The position numbers and the translations under genes were made by a program. From an uncultured Enhydrobacter sp. (GTDB lineage: Bacteria > Pseudomonadota > Gammaproteobacteria > Pseudomonadales > Moraxellaceae): DNA of 64,000 nt. The notes under the pieces are model-generated. The model was not told where the DNA came from. It saw only the letters and a list, made by a program, of their open reading frames with translations, and searched no databases. The stretch is taken from positions 29,360 to 93,359 of the forward strand of contig CAMIOS010000007.1 in assembly GCA_946222995.1 (NCBI GenBank), written 5' to 3'. Positions 35,009 through 45,379 of this stretch are shown here, one piece after another (position 1 is the stretch's first letter; each line of letters begins with the position of its first letter).

Positions 35009-36475
35009 ATGCTAAATGGAAAAGTAGTATCGATGATGTTCGCCCAGCTAATATTTGGGCTTTCTTTTTATGGGGCGATGACTATTCTTACGCCGTTTTT
35101 TTTGGAAAAACTGCAATACAGCGAGGCGCAGACCATGCTAATAGTGGGGGCATTTTCCGCATTAGGGACATTGTTTGCTTTGGCAGGGGGCTTTATCGGT
35201 GACCGCGTGATTGGGGAATATCGGGCATTAAATGTCAGTTTTATTTGTTTTACTTTGGGGTTTGGCTTATTGGCGTTTAGTGCGTTTCAAGCCAATGTAC
35301 CATTAAGCCTTGTCGGTATTGCCTTGGTGATTTATGCCCGAGGGCTAAAAGCCACCAATTATTCCACCCTTTACCGTTATTTATTTGCTAATTATGAAGC
35401 GTATGAAAAAAGTTTTACCATCAATTACTCGGTGAATAATATCGGCTCATTAATCGCGACCTATGCGTTTCCATTTTTGGCGGTAGCGGTGGCATATCAC
35501 GGCAGTTTTTTATTGTCTGGGTTATTGTGTGCATTAGCAGTGGTGTCACTTTGGTTTAATCGTAAGCCGATTGTCGAAAAAGCCAAAGCCATTGATAACA
35601 TGCCCGTTGCATTAAAGCATTGGGGGTTATTTACTGTGGCAAGTGTGGCGATGATCGGCTTGGTGTTTTTTATGTTTTCAGACATGAAAACTGGCAAATA
35701 TATCGTGTATGCCATCAGTATGGCATCGGCAATTTACTTTATTTATCTGACCGTTAAAGCCAATTACGCTGACCGATTACGGATGCTATGTATCACTATC
35801 ATGTTGATTTTTACTATTATTTTCTTTGTATATTACGGACAAATGATGACCTCAATGAACATCGTGGCAATTAATACCATGCGAGGCGATTTGCTTGGTT
35901 TTATCCCGATTAAGCCCGAAGGCTCGCAAGTGATGAATCCGATTTGGTGTATTGTGGCCGGTCCTGTGATTTCCTATGTATTTGCTCGCCTTGAACATCG
36001 GGGCATTTATGTTTCGACCGCCAGTAAAGTGGCGATTGCTTTTGTATTTACAGCGATTGCCTTTGGGATTTTAACATGGGTGGTCAAAGGCATTCAGCCA
36101 GATTTGGTGATTAGCCCTGATATGTTTTTGCTAATCAACCTATTTCAAGCCTTTGCTGAAGTGGTGATAGGTAGCTTGGTGGTGTCATTTATTGTCGAGA
36201 ATGCCCCAAAAGCCTATTCAAGTTTTTCGGTGAGTATGAATATGGTGGCGACTTCGCTTGGCGGTATGTTGGCGGCAGTATTTTCAACACAAGTGGCGTT
36301 AGACAAAGGGCAAAAATTGACCCGTGATTTTGCAATCAATACTTATGGGGAGTTTTTTATGACGTTGACAGTATTGGCGGTGGCAATGGCGGTGGTAGCA
36401 TTTGCAGGCGCATTTGCCATCAAAAAAATGCTTAAAGCAGCAGACATATGGGAAGCTCAACAGGGGTTGTCTTAA
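35009..36475 (+). CDS. POT/PTR2-family proton-dependent oligopeptide transporter
   Basis: This is a polytopic inner-membrane transporter of about 488 residues with 12 or more hydrophobic helices. Family features are the N-terminal FYGAMTILTPFFLEKLQYS, the loop GGFIGDRVIGEYRALN, the helix KSFTINYSVNNIGSLIATYAFPFLAV, and the late segment NLFQAFAEVVIGSLVVSFIVENAPKAYSS. It should import di- and tripeptides with protons. The ATG at 35009 has AGGTGA seven bases upstream; the open frame extends to a GTG at 34976 with no ribosome site. It is divergent from cpdB. Confidence 0.85.
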   Translation: MLNGKVVSMMFAQLIFGLSFYGAMTILTPFFLEKLQYSEAQTMLIVGAFSALGTLFALAGGFIGDRVIGEYRALNVSFICFTLGFGLLAFSAFQANVPLSLVGIALVIYARGLKATNYSTLYRYLFANYEAYEKSFTINYSVNNIGSLIATYAFPFLAVAVAYHGSFLLSGLLCALAVVSLWFNRKPIVEKAKAIDNMPVALKHWGLFTVASVAMIGLVFFMFSDMKTGKYIVYAISMASAIYFIYLTVKANYADRLRMLCITIMLIFTIIFFVYYGQMMTSMNIVAINTMRGDLLGFIPIKPEGSQVMNPIWCIVAGPVISYVFARLEHRGIYVSTASKVAIAFVFTAIAFGILTWVVKGIQPDLVISPDMFLLINLFQAFAEVVIGSLVVSFIVENAPKAYSSFSVSMNMVATSLGGMLAAVFSTQVALDKGQKLTRDFAINTYGEFFMTLTVLAVAMAVVAFAGAFAIKKMLKAADIWEAQQGLS

Positions 36476-36751
36476 CAACCTTTCACCTGAGACTGTAAAA
36501 TATTTTCTGTGCTGTCCCCAATTACCCTATACATTCCTTTAATTGTTATATACCCGCCCCATCTTTATGCAATCCTATCAACATTATTCTAACAAATGGT
36601 TAAGTAAACTTTGGCTTTAACAACATAATGGACTACTTTTTGTCATAAATCAGGATTATGATTATAACAGTTAATAGTGGGGCATCCATCTAGCTATTAA
36701 CTAAGCCACGCACTTCAATAATTAATTTGATTAAAATTATAAGGGGTTATT
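36476..36751. other. Intergenic region upstream of oleate hydratase
   Basis: These 276 AT-rich bases carry no credible gene. They contain one isolated TTGTCAT half-site (about 36639), which is not enough for a Pho box. The oleate hydratase promoter must lie here. Confidence 0.4.
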
Positions 36752-38536
36752 ATGTATTACAGTAATGGGAACTATGAAGCGTTTGCCCGTCCTCGCAAAC
36801 CAAAAGATGTCGATAAAAAAACCGCTTGGATATTAGGATCAGGCTTAGCAGGTCTGGCAACCGCTGCATTTTTGGTAAGAGATGGCCAGATGGCCGGTAG
36901 TAATATTACGATTCTTGAAAAAGATTCGCTACCAGGCGGGGCATTAGATGGTATTAAAGTTCCCGAAAAAGGCTTTGTAATTCGGGGTGGTCGAGAGATG
37001 GAAAACCATTTTGAATGCTTGTGGGACTTGTTTCGTTCGATCCCTTCGCTTGAAGAGCCCGATGCCAGTGTACTCGATGAATTCTATTGGCTCAATAAAG
37101 ATGACCCCAACTACTCACTGCAACGTGCGACCATTAACCGTGGTCAAGATGCACATACGGATGGTAAATTTAAACTATCACAATCGGTTCAAAACCAATT
37201 ACTTAAAGTGTTTTTAGCCAGCCGTGAGGACATGGAAAATAAACGCATTAACGAAGTATTTGACCAAGAATTTTTTGACAGTAATTTTTGGTTATACTGG
37301 TGTACGATGTTTGCGTTTGAGCAATGGCATTCTGCACTCGAAATGAAGCTTTACTTACACCGTTTTATTCACCATATTGAAGGACTGCCTGATTTATCCT
37401 CGCTAAAATTTACCCGCTTTAATCAATATGAGTCATTGGTATTGCCTTTAATTACTTGGCTAAAAGATAAGGGCGTTCAATTTCAATACGCCACTGAAGT
37501 TACAGACGTTGATTTTGATATCAAAGACGGACGTAAACAAGCCATTTATATTCATTGGTTGCAACAAGGTGAACAAGGCGGCAAAGCGCTTACGCAAGAT
37601 GATTTATTATTTATGACGATTGGGTCTTTAGTAGAAAACTCAAACGAAGGCGACCATTACACACCTGCCAAACTGATTGTTGAGCCTGCCCCTGCTTGGG
37701 ACTTATGGCGTCGTATTGCGGCAAAAGACCCAGCCTTTGGGCATCCAGAGGTATTTGGTGCTCATGTGCCTAAGACCAAATGGCAATCTGCCACGATTAC
37801 CACATTAGATGAACGAATACCAAAATATATCCAAAAAATCTGCAAACGTGACCCATTTAGTGGCAAGGTAGTGACAGGCGGTATTGTCACTGCTAGGGAC
37901 TCAAGTTGGTTGTTAAGTTGGACAGTCAACCGTCAGCCTCATTTCAAGGCGCAGCCCAAAGACCAAATCGTAGTATGGTTTTATGCCCTGTATGTTGATC
38001 GTCCAGGTGATTATATTAAAAAACCCATGCAAGACTGTACAGGTGAAGAGATCACCCAAGAATGGCTGTATCATCTTGGCGTTCCAGAAGCTGATATTGC
38101 CGAGCTTGCCAAAACAGGTGCGAAAACTGTACCTGTAATGATGCCTTATATCACGGCATTTTTTATGCCCCGTCAAGCCGGCGATCGCCCTGATGTTGTA
38201 CCAATGGGGGCGGTTAATTTTGCTTTTATTGGACAATTTGCTGAAACTCAAGAACGCGATTGTATTTTTACGACAGAATACTCAGTGAGAACCGGTATGG
38301 AGGCGGTCTATACATTACTAGACGTTGAACGCGGCGTTCCAGAAGTATTCAACTCAACCTATGATATTCGTAATTTGTTAAACGCGTTGCAAAGTATGCG
38401 TGATGGGGAAGCCTTACCCTTGTCTATACCTCATTTTATACCAAGTTTTGTTCGCACTCGTTTAGCCCGTAGAATCGGTAACAATGAGGTCGCTCAACTG
38501 CTTAAAGCATACGGGTTAATTGAAGATAATAAATAA
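36752..38536 (+). CDS. ohyA: Oleate hydratase
   Basis: This 594-residue FAD enzyme adds water to the cis-9 double bond of unsaturated fatty acids, giving 10-hydroxy fatty acids. The N-terminal YYSNGNYEAFARPRKP and the FAD-binding GSGLAGLATAAFLVRDGQMAG (about residues 29-49) are characteristic. So are EKDSLPGGALDG, the RGGREMENHFECLWDL block and the C-terminal FAIGQFAE-like NFAFIGQFAETQERDCIFTTEYSVRTGMEAVYTL. The length is typical. The ribosome site AAGGGGTTATT is good. The role is probably detoxification of host or environmental unsaturated fatty acids (inference). The phytase-like gene follows by 67 bases and may be co-transcribed. Confidence 0.95.
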   Translation: MYYSNGNYEAFARPRKPKDVDKKTAWILGSGLAGLATAAFLVRDGQMAGSNITILEKDSLPGGALDGIKVPEKGFVIRGGREMENHFECLWDLFRSIPSLEEPDASVLDEFYWLNKDDPNYSLQRATINRGQDAHTDGKFKLSQSVQNQLLKVFLASREDMENKRINEVFDQEFFDSNFWLYWCTMFAFEQWHSALEMKLYLHRFIHHIEGLPDLSSLKFTRFNQYESLVLPLITWLKDKGVQFQYATEVTDVDFDIKDGRKQAIYIHWLQQGEQGGKALTQDDLLFMTIGSLVENSNEGDHYTPAKLIVEPAPAWDLWRRIAAKDPAFGHPEVFGAHVPKTKWQSATITTLDERIPKYIQKICKRDPFSGKVVTGGIVTARDSSWLLSWTVNRQPHFKAQPKDQIVVWFYALYVDRPGDYIKKPMQDCTGEEITQEWLYHLGVPEADIAELAKTGAKTVPVMMPYITAFFMPRQAGDRPDVVPMGAVNFAFIGQFAETQERDCIFTTEYSVRTGMEAVYTLLDVERGVPEVFNSTYDIRNLLNALQSMRDGEALPLSIPHFIPSFVRTRLARRIGNNEVAQLLKAYGLIEDNK

Positions 38537-38603
38537 AGTTTCATAAATCTAACATATTTGTAATTTATATTAACAATTTTTCTTATTTAACTTAGGTATA
38601 GCA

Positions 38604-40112
38604 ATGAGAACACTTCAAAATTTTATCAAAACATATCCATTGGCTGTTAGCATTGTATGCTTTACTATCACTTCAATAACGGGTTGTAATGATGATGATA
38701 ACGACAATAACGCTAGCACTGTTTTCCAACAGCCCCAAGCCAATAATTTAGACACGGCGCTAAAGAATTTCAAAAATGGCACAGCTTTACCCACCAAAGC
38801 CATTGCAACCACTAAAGATGGCGATGGCAAAACTGTCACTATCTATAATGGCGGCTATGGATCAGACGGCTTTGTGAATCCCAACAATCCTACCCAGTTT
38901 TATGCAATGACAGATCGTGGTCCTAACTCTGATGTATTACATGGTGATGCGACTATCGAAAAAGGGGAAGGTAAAGCCTTTCCTGTTCCAAATTATACAC
39001 CCAGTATAGGGTTGTTCCAAATTAATACCGATGGCAGCATCAGTCTTGTAAAAACCATTGACCTTATGCGGCCTGATGGAAAAACTAAAACAACAGGCTT
39101 ACCCAATCCGGTATTTGGTGCTACTAAAGAAGTCGCTTATACACAAAATACCACCGATGCTGCCTATGATACTTTACTATTAACTGATCCAACTAAACCT
39201 TACAATGCAATCACTAATCCGACCAAAACTGATCCCTATGGTATTGATTCTGAAGGGTTAGCAGTAATGAAGGATGGCACGTTCTGGGTGAGTGATGAAT
39301 ACGGGCCACATATCGTGCATTATGATGTAACAGGCCGCGAGATTGAACGTATCAATCCTTATACAGGGGGTGAAGGGGCTAGTAATTTTACGGTTAATGG
39401 AAAAATTATCACATTGCCTACTGAGCTAAAAAATCGCCGTGCTAATCGCGGCATGGAAGGTCTAACAATTACACCAGACCAACAATATCTAGTCGGTATC
39501 ATGCAATCTGCGCTTTATAACCCAGATAAAACGACCAAAAACGCCAAATTAACCCGCATAATTCGTATCAATTTAAAAACTGGGGACATTCAACAATACT
39601 TATATCCACAAACAGAAGCAGATTCTAACTGTGGGATTGTAGCAATTGATAACGACAACTTCTATGTGATTGAACGAGATGGTGATTTTCCAAAGGACAA
39701 TGCCAATGCGGTTAAAAAGGTTTTCAAAATCAATTTAAAAGATGGCACTGACATTGAAAGTATGCCAACTTCGAATACTGTAGTGCAAGATGGTAAATTA
39801 GGCTTACTGATTGGTGGAAAAACGCTTGAGCAATTAGCCCTTGCTGCGGATGGCTGGTCAATATTAAAAGCCAATGGCATAAATCCAGTCAGTAAAACTG
39901 AGTATCTTAATGCAGTCACCAAATTAAATTACCCACACGATAAAATGGAAGGTTTACTATTGTTCCCAAATGGCGCATTAGGTATTTTAAACGATGATGA
40001 CTTTGGCATATTACCTCAAGAAAAAAATGATAAGGATTTTGTTGCTCAAAAATATATAGATAAAGCCAATACCAGTATTGATAGTAATCATTTATATATT
40101 TATCGTCCTTAA
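38604..40112 (+). CDS. Esterase-like activity of phytase family lipoprotein
   Basis: This 502-residue exported lipoprotein (lipobox SITGC, then an Asp/Asn tether) has a beta-propeller-like domain of the 'esterase-like activity of phytase' family. Visible family blocks are YGSDGFVNPNNPTQFYAMTDRGPNSD, DPYGIDSEGLAVMKDGTFWVSDEYGPHIVHYD and NRRANRGMEGLTITPD, with the C-terminal ALGILNDDDFGI. It probably acts on phosphate esters outside the cytoplasm, matching the nearby nucleotidases, but activity is not established for the family. An AGG-containing ribosome site precedes the ATG. Confidence 0.85.
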   Translation: MRTLQNFIKTYPLAVSIVCFTITSITGCNDDDNDNNASTVFQQPQANNLDTALKNFKNGTALPTKAIATTKDGDGKTVTIYNGGYGSDGFVNPNNPTQFYAMTDRGPNSDVLHGDATIEKGEGKAFPVPNYTPSIGLFQINTDGSISLVKTIDLMRPDGKTKTTGLPNPVFGATKEVAYTQNTTDAAYDTLLLTDPTKPYNAITNPTKTDPYGIDSEGLAVMKDGTFWVSDEYGPHIVHYDVTGREIERINPYTGGEGASNFTVNGKIITLPTELKNRRANRGMEGLTITPDQQYLVGIMQSALYNPDKTTKNAKLTRIIRINLKTGDIQQYLYPQTEADSNCGIVAIDNDNFYVIERDGDFPKDNANAVKKVFKINLKDGTDIESMPTSNTVVQDGKLGLLIGGKTLEQLALAADGWSILKANGINPVSKTEYLNAVTKLNYPHDKMEGLLLFPNGALGILNDDDFGILPQEKNDKDFVAQKYIDKANTSIDSNHLYIYRP

Positions 40113-40193
40113 CCGTTAATAATACTATAGCCTATAATTGAGCAGTGGAGATACAATGTACTTCTATAAAATCTCCATCTCAAGGTTCTTTAA

Positions 40194-40254
40194 AACCTGT
40201 ATTCACAACATTCTTACTTTGAAATTCAACGGTAGGGTGTTGTAAATACAGGTT
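40194..40254. repeat. Long palindromic element in a convergent gap
   Basis: Arms 40194-40210 and 40238-40254 pair over 16 of 17 positions (AACCTGTATT... / ...AATACAGGTT) around a 27-base loop that holds TTGAAATTCAA and GGTAGGGTG. It lies between the convergent phytase-like and SDR genes. A smaller stem TGGAGAT/ATCTCCA (40146-40177) lies beside it. It could be a terminator or a dispersed palindromic element. Confidence 0.6.
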
Positions 40255-40306
40255 CTTACTAATGCTTTATAGTGTTTTAACCATGATTAGGATAGCTAAC
40301 TGCGAT

Positions 40307-41071
40307 TTAATGCATCCGAATGGCGCCATCTAGACGAATCACTTCGGCATTTAAGTAGCCATTTTCAATAATATGACCCACCAATTTGGCAAATTCTTCA
40401 GGCTGACCGAGTCGTTTTGGATACGGCACAGACTGCTCAAGACTTGTTTTGGCAGCTTCCGGCAAACTTGCCATCATAGGCGTGCTAAAAATGCCTGGTG
40501 CAATGGTCATGATGCGAATTTGATGACGGGCTAATTCTCTGGCAAGCGGTAACATCATCCCGACCACGCCTGATTTTGAGGCTGAGTAACTTGCCTGACC
40601 GATTTGCCCATCAAAGGCAGCAATTGAAGCGGTATTGATAATCACACCTTTATCTTCATTTACATCTGTCGAATTTTTGGCCATGGCAGCGGCAACGAGA
40701 CGAGCCACATTAAAGGTGCCAATCAAATTGATATTGATACCACGGGCGAAAGTGGCTAAATCCGCAGGGTTGCCTTGTTTATCAATCAGCTTTTGTACAA
40801 TGGCAATCCCCGCACAGTTCACAGAGCCGGCTAATTGGCCAAACTTGGCAATACCTGTGTCAATCGCATTTTTGACATCGGTTTCAGAGGTGATATCACA
40901 TTTAATAAATAGGGCTTGATTACCAAGCTCAGACGCCAATTTTTCACCGATTTCGCCATTAAGGTCGGCAATGATAACGTTGCCGCCATGGCTGATTAGA
41001 TACCGCGTGGTGGCTTCTCCCAAACCTGACGCACCGCCGGTGACTAAAAATGTATTGTTTTGAATTTGCAT
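40307..41071 (-). CDS. Short-chain dehydrogenase, 3-hydroxyacyl-CoA dehydrogenase type 2-like
   Basis: This 254-residue NAD-dependent short-chain dehydrogenase has the cofactor motif [15 protein letters not shown] near the N-terminus and [14 protein letters not shown] after the second strand, where Asp favours NAD. The catalytic Ser is in [13 protein letters not shown] and the YSASK Tyr/Lys pair follows. Sequence style matches HSD17B10-type enzymes, which oxidise 3-hydroxy-2-methylbutyryl-CoA or other 3-hydroxyacyl-CoAs. It sits 47 bases after the acyl-CoA synthetase in a minus-strand set with thiolase and acyl-CoA dehydrogenase, supporting a beta-oxidation or isoleucine catabolic role. AAAGGAAATTATT precedes the ATG. 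Confidence 0.88.
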   Translation of the reverse strand: MQIQNNTFLVTGGASGLGEATTRYLISHGGNVIIADLNGEIGEKLASELGNQALFIKCDITSETDVKNAIDTGIAKFGQLAGSVNCAGIAIVQKLIDKQGNPADLATFARGININLIGTFNVARLVAAAMAKNSTDVNEDKGVIINTASIAAFDGQIGQASYSASKSGVVGMMLPLARELARHQIRIMTIAPGIFSTPMMASLPEAAKTSLEQSVPYPKRLGQPEEFAKLVGHIIENGYLNAEVIRLDGAIRMH

Positions 41072-41118
41072 AATAATTTCCTTTCGCGTGGGTTAAAGTT
41101 GATATTTTTAAAAGGTGC

Positions 41119-42873
41119 CTAGCCATTGGCTGTGTCTTTTAGATTGGCTAGCTCTTGCTGCATCGCTTCGACGATTTTAAATTTTTGAATTTTACCAGTA
41201 ACAGTCATCGGATATTCGGTGACAAAGCGAATGTAAGTGGGGATTTTGTAGTGCGCGATATGGTTGCGGCAAAATTCCCGTACTTCTTCTTCGGTTAAGG
41301 TTTCGCCTTGTTTGGGAATAATCCAAGCGGCTAGTACTTCGCCATAGACATCATCGGGCACACCGACGATTTGTACATCGGCAATTTTGGGATGGCGATA
41401 TAAATAGTTTTCCACTTCGATGGGGAAGATATTTTCACCGCCACGAATGACCATGTCTTTGCTCCGTCCCACAATACTGATATAGCCGTCTGTATCCATT
41501 TTGCCCAAGTCACCGGTGTGCATCCAGCCATCCACGACCGCTTCGGCAGTTTTTTGGGTGTCGTTCCAGTAGCCAAGCATCACGGCATAGCCTTTAGTCA
41601 ATACTTCGCCCACTTGCCCAATCGGCAAGGTCTCGCCAGTTTCGGTATCCACGATCTTGACTTCTAAATGCGGTTGCACCAAACCGACCGTTGAGATACG
41701 TTTGTCAAATGGGGTAGTCGGTAAGCTATGGCAAGATTTGGGACTGGTTTCGGTCATGCCATAGCCGATGGTGATTTCTGAGACATGCATATCATTGATA
41801 ATACGCTGCATCAGCTCAACAGGGCAACTTGCCCCACCAGATAAACCGGTACGCAGCGATGTGGTATCGTATTGTTTAAAGTCGGGGTGATTGAGCATGG
41901 CTAAATACATGGTGGGCACGGCATGTAGTACGGTGCATTTCTCCGCATCAATGGTTTCAAGCACGCTGACGGGGTCAAAACTGGTACTTGGATACACCAC
42001 GGTGCCACCGTGTGCGAGCATGGTTAAATTGCCTAAGACCATCGCAAAGCAGTGATACAACGGTAACGGCAGACACAGTTTATCATCGGGGGTTAAGCAC
42101 AAGGTTTGCCCCGAAATATAGGCGTTATTGAGTAAGTTTTTATGGGTTAAGGTCGTGCCTTTGGGTGAGCCGGTGGTGCCACTGGTAAATTGAATGTTAA
42201 TCGGGTTATTGGGGTTAAGCGATTTTTGACGCTTGGTGACGTCAGGGTCGTTGGCATCCCCAGTATTAATCCAATCCGAGAATTTTTGCATAAAGCCAAA
42301 TTCTTCAGTGCTGTTAGGTTCATCAATCCAAATGACCCGCTGTAAATTTGGCAAACTCACCAACTCCAGATTTTCATAGTGTTGGTGATAAACCTCCGGC
42401 GCCATTTCCTGAATCATTTGGGCATAATCGCTGGCTTTAAAATGCCGCATCAGCACCAGTACCTTACAATCCACTTTATTGAGTGCATATTGCAATTCAA
42501 AAATGCGATACGCTGGGTTGATATTGACCAAAATAACACCGGCTTTGGCGGTGGCAAGCTGCATTAGCAACCATTCAACATTGTTGTGCGACCAAATACC
42601 GACCCGGTCGCCTTTTTGTAGCCCCATGCGAATCATGGCACTTGCTAGTTGGTTGGCTTTTTGTTGTAGTTCACGGTAGGTTAAACGGATGTTTTGGTGG
42701 CGGGAAATCACCGCAAGTTTATCCGGATTTTTTGCCGCTACCTTGTCAAAATAATCACCGATGGTATCATCAATCAGCGGCATATCAGTGGGTCCTTTAT
42801 CATGACTCATGGATAACGGGGCGTTTTTGGACGCCGCATTGGGAAAGCGTTGTTCTAGTAGGTCTCTAAACAT
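41119..42873 (-). CDS. AMP-binding acyl-CoA synthetase
   Basis: This 584-residue ligase activates a fatty or branched acid to its CoA thioester through an acyl-adenylate. The ATP motif is FTSGTTGSPKGTTLTHKN (about residues 229-246), followed by GYGMTETSP (A5 motif), GWMHTGDLG (A7) and the catalytic Lys region TVTGKIQKFKI near the C-terminus. Length fits FadD/AcsA-type medium-chain ligases. The ribosome site AAGGATGAAAA is good. A hairpin separates it from the upstream thiolase gene, but all four genes in this block run in the same direction and fit one acyl-CoA degradation route. Confidence 0.9.
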   Translation of the reverse strand: MFRDLLEQRFPNAASKNAPLSMSHDKGPTDMPLIDDTIGDYFDKVAAKNPDKLAVISRHQNIRLTYRELQQKANQLASAMIRMGLQKGDRVGIWSHNNVEWLLMQLATAKAGVILVNINPAYRIFELQYALNKVDCKVLVLMRHFKASDYAQMIQEMAPEVYHQHYENLELVSLPNLQRVIWIDEPNSTEEFGFMQKFSDWINTGDANDPDVTKRQKSLNPNNPINIQFTSGTTGSPKGTTLTHKNLLNNAYISGQTLCLTPDDKLCLPLPLYHCFAMVLGNLTMLAHGGTVVYPSTSFDPVSVLETIDAEKCTVLHAVPTMYLAMLNHPDFKQYDTTSLRTGLSGGASCPVELMQRIINDMHVSEITIGYGMTETSPKSCHSLPTTPFDKRISTVGLVQPHLEVKIVDTETGETLPIGQVGEVLTKGYAVMLGYWNDTQKTAEAVVDGWMHTGDLGKMDTDGYISIVGRSKDMVIRGGENIFPIEVENYLYRHPKIADVQIVGVPDDVYGEVLAAWIIPKQGETLTEEEVREFCRNHIAHYKIPTYIRFVTEYPMTVTGKIQKFKIVEAMQQELANLKDTANG

Positions 42874-42926
42874 TTTTCATCCTTGAAAATTAACAGTTAA
42901 AAGTTATCGTTTGAAAATTAAAAGGT

Positions 42927-42953
42927 TGCAATTCCCATTCCTTGGGAATTGCA
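42927..42953 (-). terminator. Hairpin between thiolase and acyl-CoA synthetase genes
   Basis: TGCAATTCCC (42927-42936) and GGGAATTGCA (42944-42953) form a perfect 10-pair stem with a 7-base loop. On the minus strand CCTTTTAATTTT follows. It is probably an internal terminator or attenuator after the thiolase stop. Confidence 0.65.
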
Positions 42954-42981
42954 GTGTTAACGGTTAAATAAATGGGTGGAT

Positions 42982-44190
42982 TTATACCCGCTCAATAATG
43001 GTGGCAATCCCCATGCCGCCACCGACACACAAGGTAATGAGCCCCCGCTGTAAATCCCGGCGTTCTAATTCATCCAGCAAAGTCCCCAATAAAATCGCGC
43101 CGGTTGCCCCGAGCGGATGACCCATAGCAATCGCACCGCCATTGACGTTGACCTTTTCTAAATCAATGCCCAAATCTTGCGCGGTTTTTAGCGGTACAGC
43201 GGCAAAGGCTTCGTTGATTTCCCATAGGTCGATATCGGCCGGCGTTAATCCGGCTTTTTTGAGTACTTTTTGGCAAGCGGGTGTGGTGCCGGTGAGCATA
43301 ATGGTGGGCTCTGAGCCAATCACCGCCGCCATCACCACTTTGGCACGGGGTTTTAAGCCGGCTTTTTGACCCATCGCTTCGTTGCCCATGAGCACCAACG
43401 CCGCCCCATCCACAATGCCTGACGAGTTGCCGGCATGGTGAACATGATTGATTTGGCTGATAGTGGTGTATTTTTGTAAGGCTCTATTATCAAAGCCACT
43501 TTGCCCCAATTGTTCAAACGACGGTTTTAGCGTTTGCAAACTTTCTGCCGTGGTAGTGGGGCGGATGATTTCATCTTTGTCCAATAACAGCTTGCCATCT
43601 GTGTCATATACGGGGATAACAGACTGTTTGAAGTAGCCATTTTCCCATGCGGCGGCGGCTTTTTGGTGAGAGCGGGCGGCAAAACTATCAAGCTTATGAC
43701 GGTCGAAGCCTGCCAAGGTGGCAATGGTGTCAGCACTCACGCCTTGCGGCACATATTGGGTGACTTCGCTGACGCGCGGGTCTTCGTACCACGCACCGCC
43801 ATCCGTGCCCATTTTGACACGGCTCATCGACTCGATACCGCCTGCCACGACCATATCTTCCATGCCAGACATGATTTTGGCAGCTGCTAGATTGACCGAC
43901 TCAAGCCCCGATGCACAAAATCGCGATTGGGTCACCCCTGCCACCGTTTCTGCCCAGCCAGCGTCTATCACGGCGATACGGGCAATGTCTGAGCCTTGCT
44001 CGCCAATCGGTGTGACACAGCCAAGCACCACATCATCCACCAGACTGGTATCAAGCTCATTGCGTTGTTGCAGGCTTTGCAGTAGTCCACGCACCAGCCA
44101 AATGGGGGAGACGCTGTTCAGTCCGCCGCCTTCTTTGCCTTTACCGCGGGGGGTACGAATGGCATCATAAATATAAGCCGTGTTGGTCAT
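42982..44190 (-). CDS. Acetyl-CoA C-acyltransferase (thiolase)
   Basis: This 402-residue thiolase cleaves 3-ketoacyl-CoA with CoA. The nucleophilic Cys is in [17 protein letters not shown] near residue 91. Other motifs are [10 protein letters not shown], the catalytic His in [14 protein letters not shown] and the second catalytic Cys in TLCVGGGMG at the C-terminus. The N-terminus [18 protein letters not shown] is typical of FadI/FadA-like degradative thiolases. The ribosome site TTAAGGATAAAAC is good. It lies 37 bases downstream of an acyl-CoA dehydrogenase gene in the same direction. Confidence 0.92.
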   Translation of the reverse strand: MTNTAYIYDAIRTPRGKGKEGGGLNSVSPIWLVRGLLQSLQQRNELDTSLVDDVVLGCVTPIGEQGSDIARIAVIDAGWAETVAGVTQSRFCASGLESVNLAAAKIMSGMEDMVVAGGIESMSRVKMGTDGGAWYEDPRVSEVTQYVPQGVSADTIATLAGFDRHKLDSFAARSHQKAAAAWENGYFKQSVIPVYDTDGKLLLDKDEIIRPTTTAESLQTLKPSFEQLGQSGFDNRALQKYTTISQINHVHHAGNSSGIVDGAALVLMGNEAMGQKAGLKPRAKVVMAAVIGSEPTIMLTGTTPACQKVLKKAGLTPADIDLWEINEAFAAVPLKTAQDLGIDLEKVNVNGGAIAMGHPLGATGAILLGTLLDELERRDLQRGLITLCVGGGMGIATIIERV

Positions 44191-44227
44191 GTTTTATCCT
44201 TAATGCTTGATACTGAAAATGTTTATG

Positions 44228-45379
44228 TTACAAATAGCGTAAGGCCAACTCTTTCATAATCTCATTGGTACCGCCGTAGATTTTTTGCACACGGGCATCG
44301 GCAAATAGGCGAGCAATCGGGTATTCGGTCATATAGCCATAACCGCCAAATAGTTGCAGACATTCATCAGTAACAAGACATTGTTTTTCGGTGACCCAAT
44401 ATTTAATCAATGACGCTTGGGCAGGACTCAGTTCTTTTTTGATTAAGGCATCAATCGCCATATCGCACATGCTACGAGCGGCTAAATAATGGGCGTTACA
44501 TTCGGCGATTTTGAAACGGGTGTTTTGAAACTCCCAAATTGGCTTGCCAAATGCGGTGCGTTCTTTGGTGTACTGGGTGGCAAGGTTGATGGCACTGTGC
44601 ATGGCACCCACGCCCATAAGGGCGACAATCAAACGCTCTTGCGGCAATTCTTGCATCAGCTGAGCAAAGCCGCTACCTTCTACCGTGCCGAGCAAGTTTT
44701 TTTGTGGCACCCGCATATTGTTAAAAAACAGCTCAGACGTGTCTTGCGCCCCCATGCCAAGCTTATCCAAGTTTTTACCCCGTTCAAAACCTTCAAGACC
44801 GTCAGTTTCGACCACAATGAGTGAAATACCTTTGGCGCCTTTTTCTCGGTCAGTTTTACAAGCGATAATCACCAAATTAGCAAGTTGACCGTTAGTAATA
44901 AAGATTTTTGAGCCGTTGATAATATAATCATCGCCATCTTTGACCGCGTAGGTTTTGATATTTTGCAAATCAGAACCGGTATTTGGCTCAGTCATGGCAA
45001 TCGCACCGATAAGCTCGCCGGTTGCCATTTTGGGTAGCCAACGCTGGCGTTGCTCTTCGGTGCCGTGATGCAGGATATAAGGCGCGACAATACCGGAATG
45101 CAAAAACGCCCCAAAAACGGATAAATTCGCTTCGGTTTGGGCGTAAACTAGCACGGCTTCATGCCCAAAATCGCCGCCGGCACCGCCATATTCGGTCGGC
45201 ATGGACGCACACAAAAAGCCCATATCACCGGCTTCAAGCCACGCGTCTTTATCCACCATGCCATTTTTAAGCCATTGGGCTTCGCGGGGTTGCCAATCTT
45301 TAAAAAACTGCTGAGCCGTTTGATACAGCATTTGGTGTTCTTCGGTCATCCAAGGGGCGGTAAAGTGGGGAATCGTCAT
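44228..45379 (-). CDS. Acyl-CoA dehydrogenase
   Basis: This FAD enzyme of about 383 residues oxidises an acyl-CoA to the 2-enoyl-CoA. Visible motifs are AIAMTEPNTGSDLQNIKTYA (flavin loop), ITNGQLANLVIIACKTD, the ERLIVALMGVGAMHSAINLA helix and the C-terminal LFGGYGYMTEYPIARLFADARVQKIYGGTNEIMKEL, which contains the signature before the terminal helix. I chose the ATG at 45379 because AAGGA lies eight bases upstream; an overlapping ATG at 45388 sits on that ribosome site. It is first of the four-gene minus-strand block. Confidence 0.92.
   Translation of the reverse strand: MTIPHFTAPWMTEEHQMLYQTAQQFFKDWQPREAQWLKNGMVDKDAWLEAGDMGFLCASMPTEYGGAGGDFGHEAVLVYAQTEANLSVFGAFLHSGIVAPYILHHGTEEQRQRWLPKMATGELIGAIAMTEPNTGSDLQNIKTYAVKDGDDYIINGSKIFITNGQLANLVIIACKTDREKGAKGISLIVVETDGLEGFERGKNLDKLGMGAQDTSELFFNNMRVPQKNLLGTVEGSGFAQLMQELPQERLIVALMGVGAMHSAINLATQYTKERTAFGKPIWEFQNTRFKIAECNAHYLAARSMCDMAIDALIKKELSPAQASLIKYWVTEKQCLVTDECLQLFGGYGYMTEYPIARLFADARVQKIYGGTNEIMKELALRYL

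Noticed and set aside
36635..36652. A Pho box upstream of oleate hydratase
   Set aside because: Only one TTGTCAT half is present; the partner at the correct spacing is poor.
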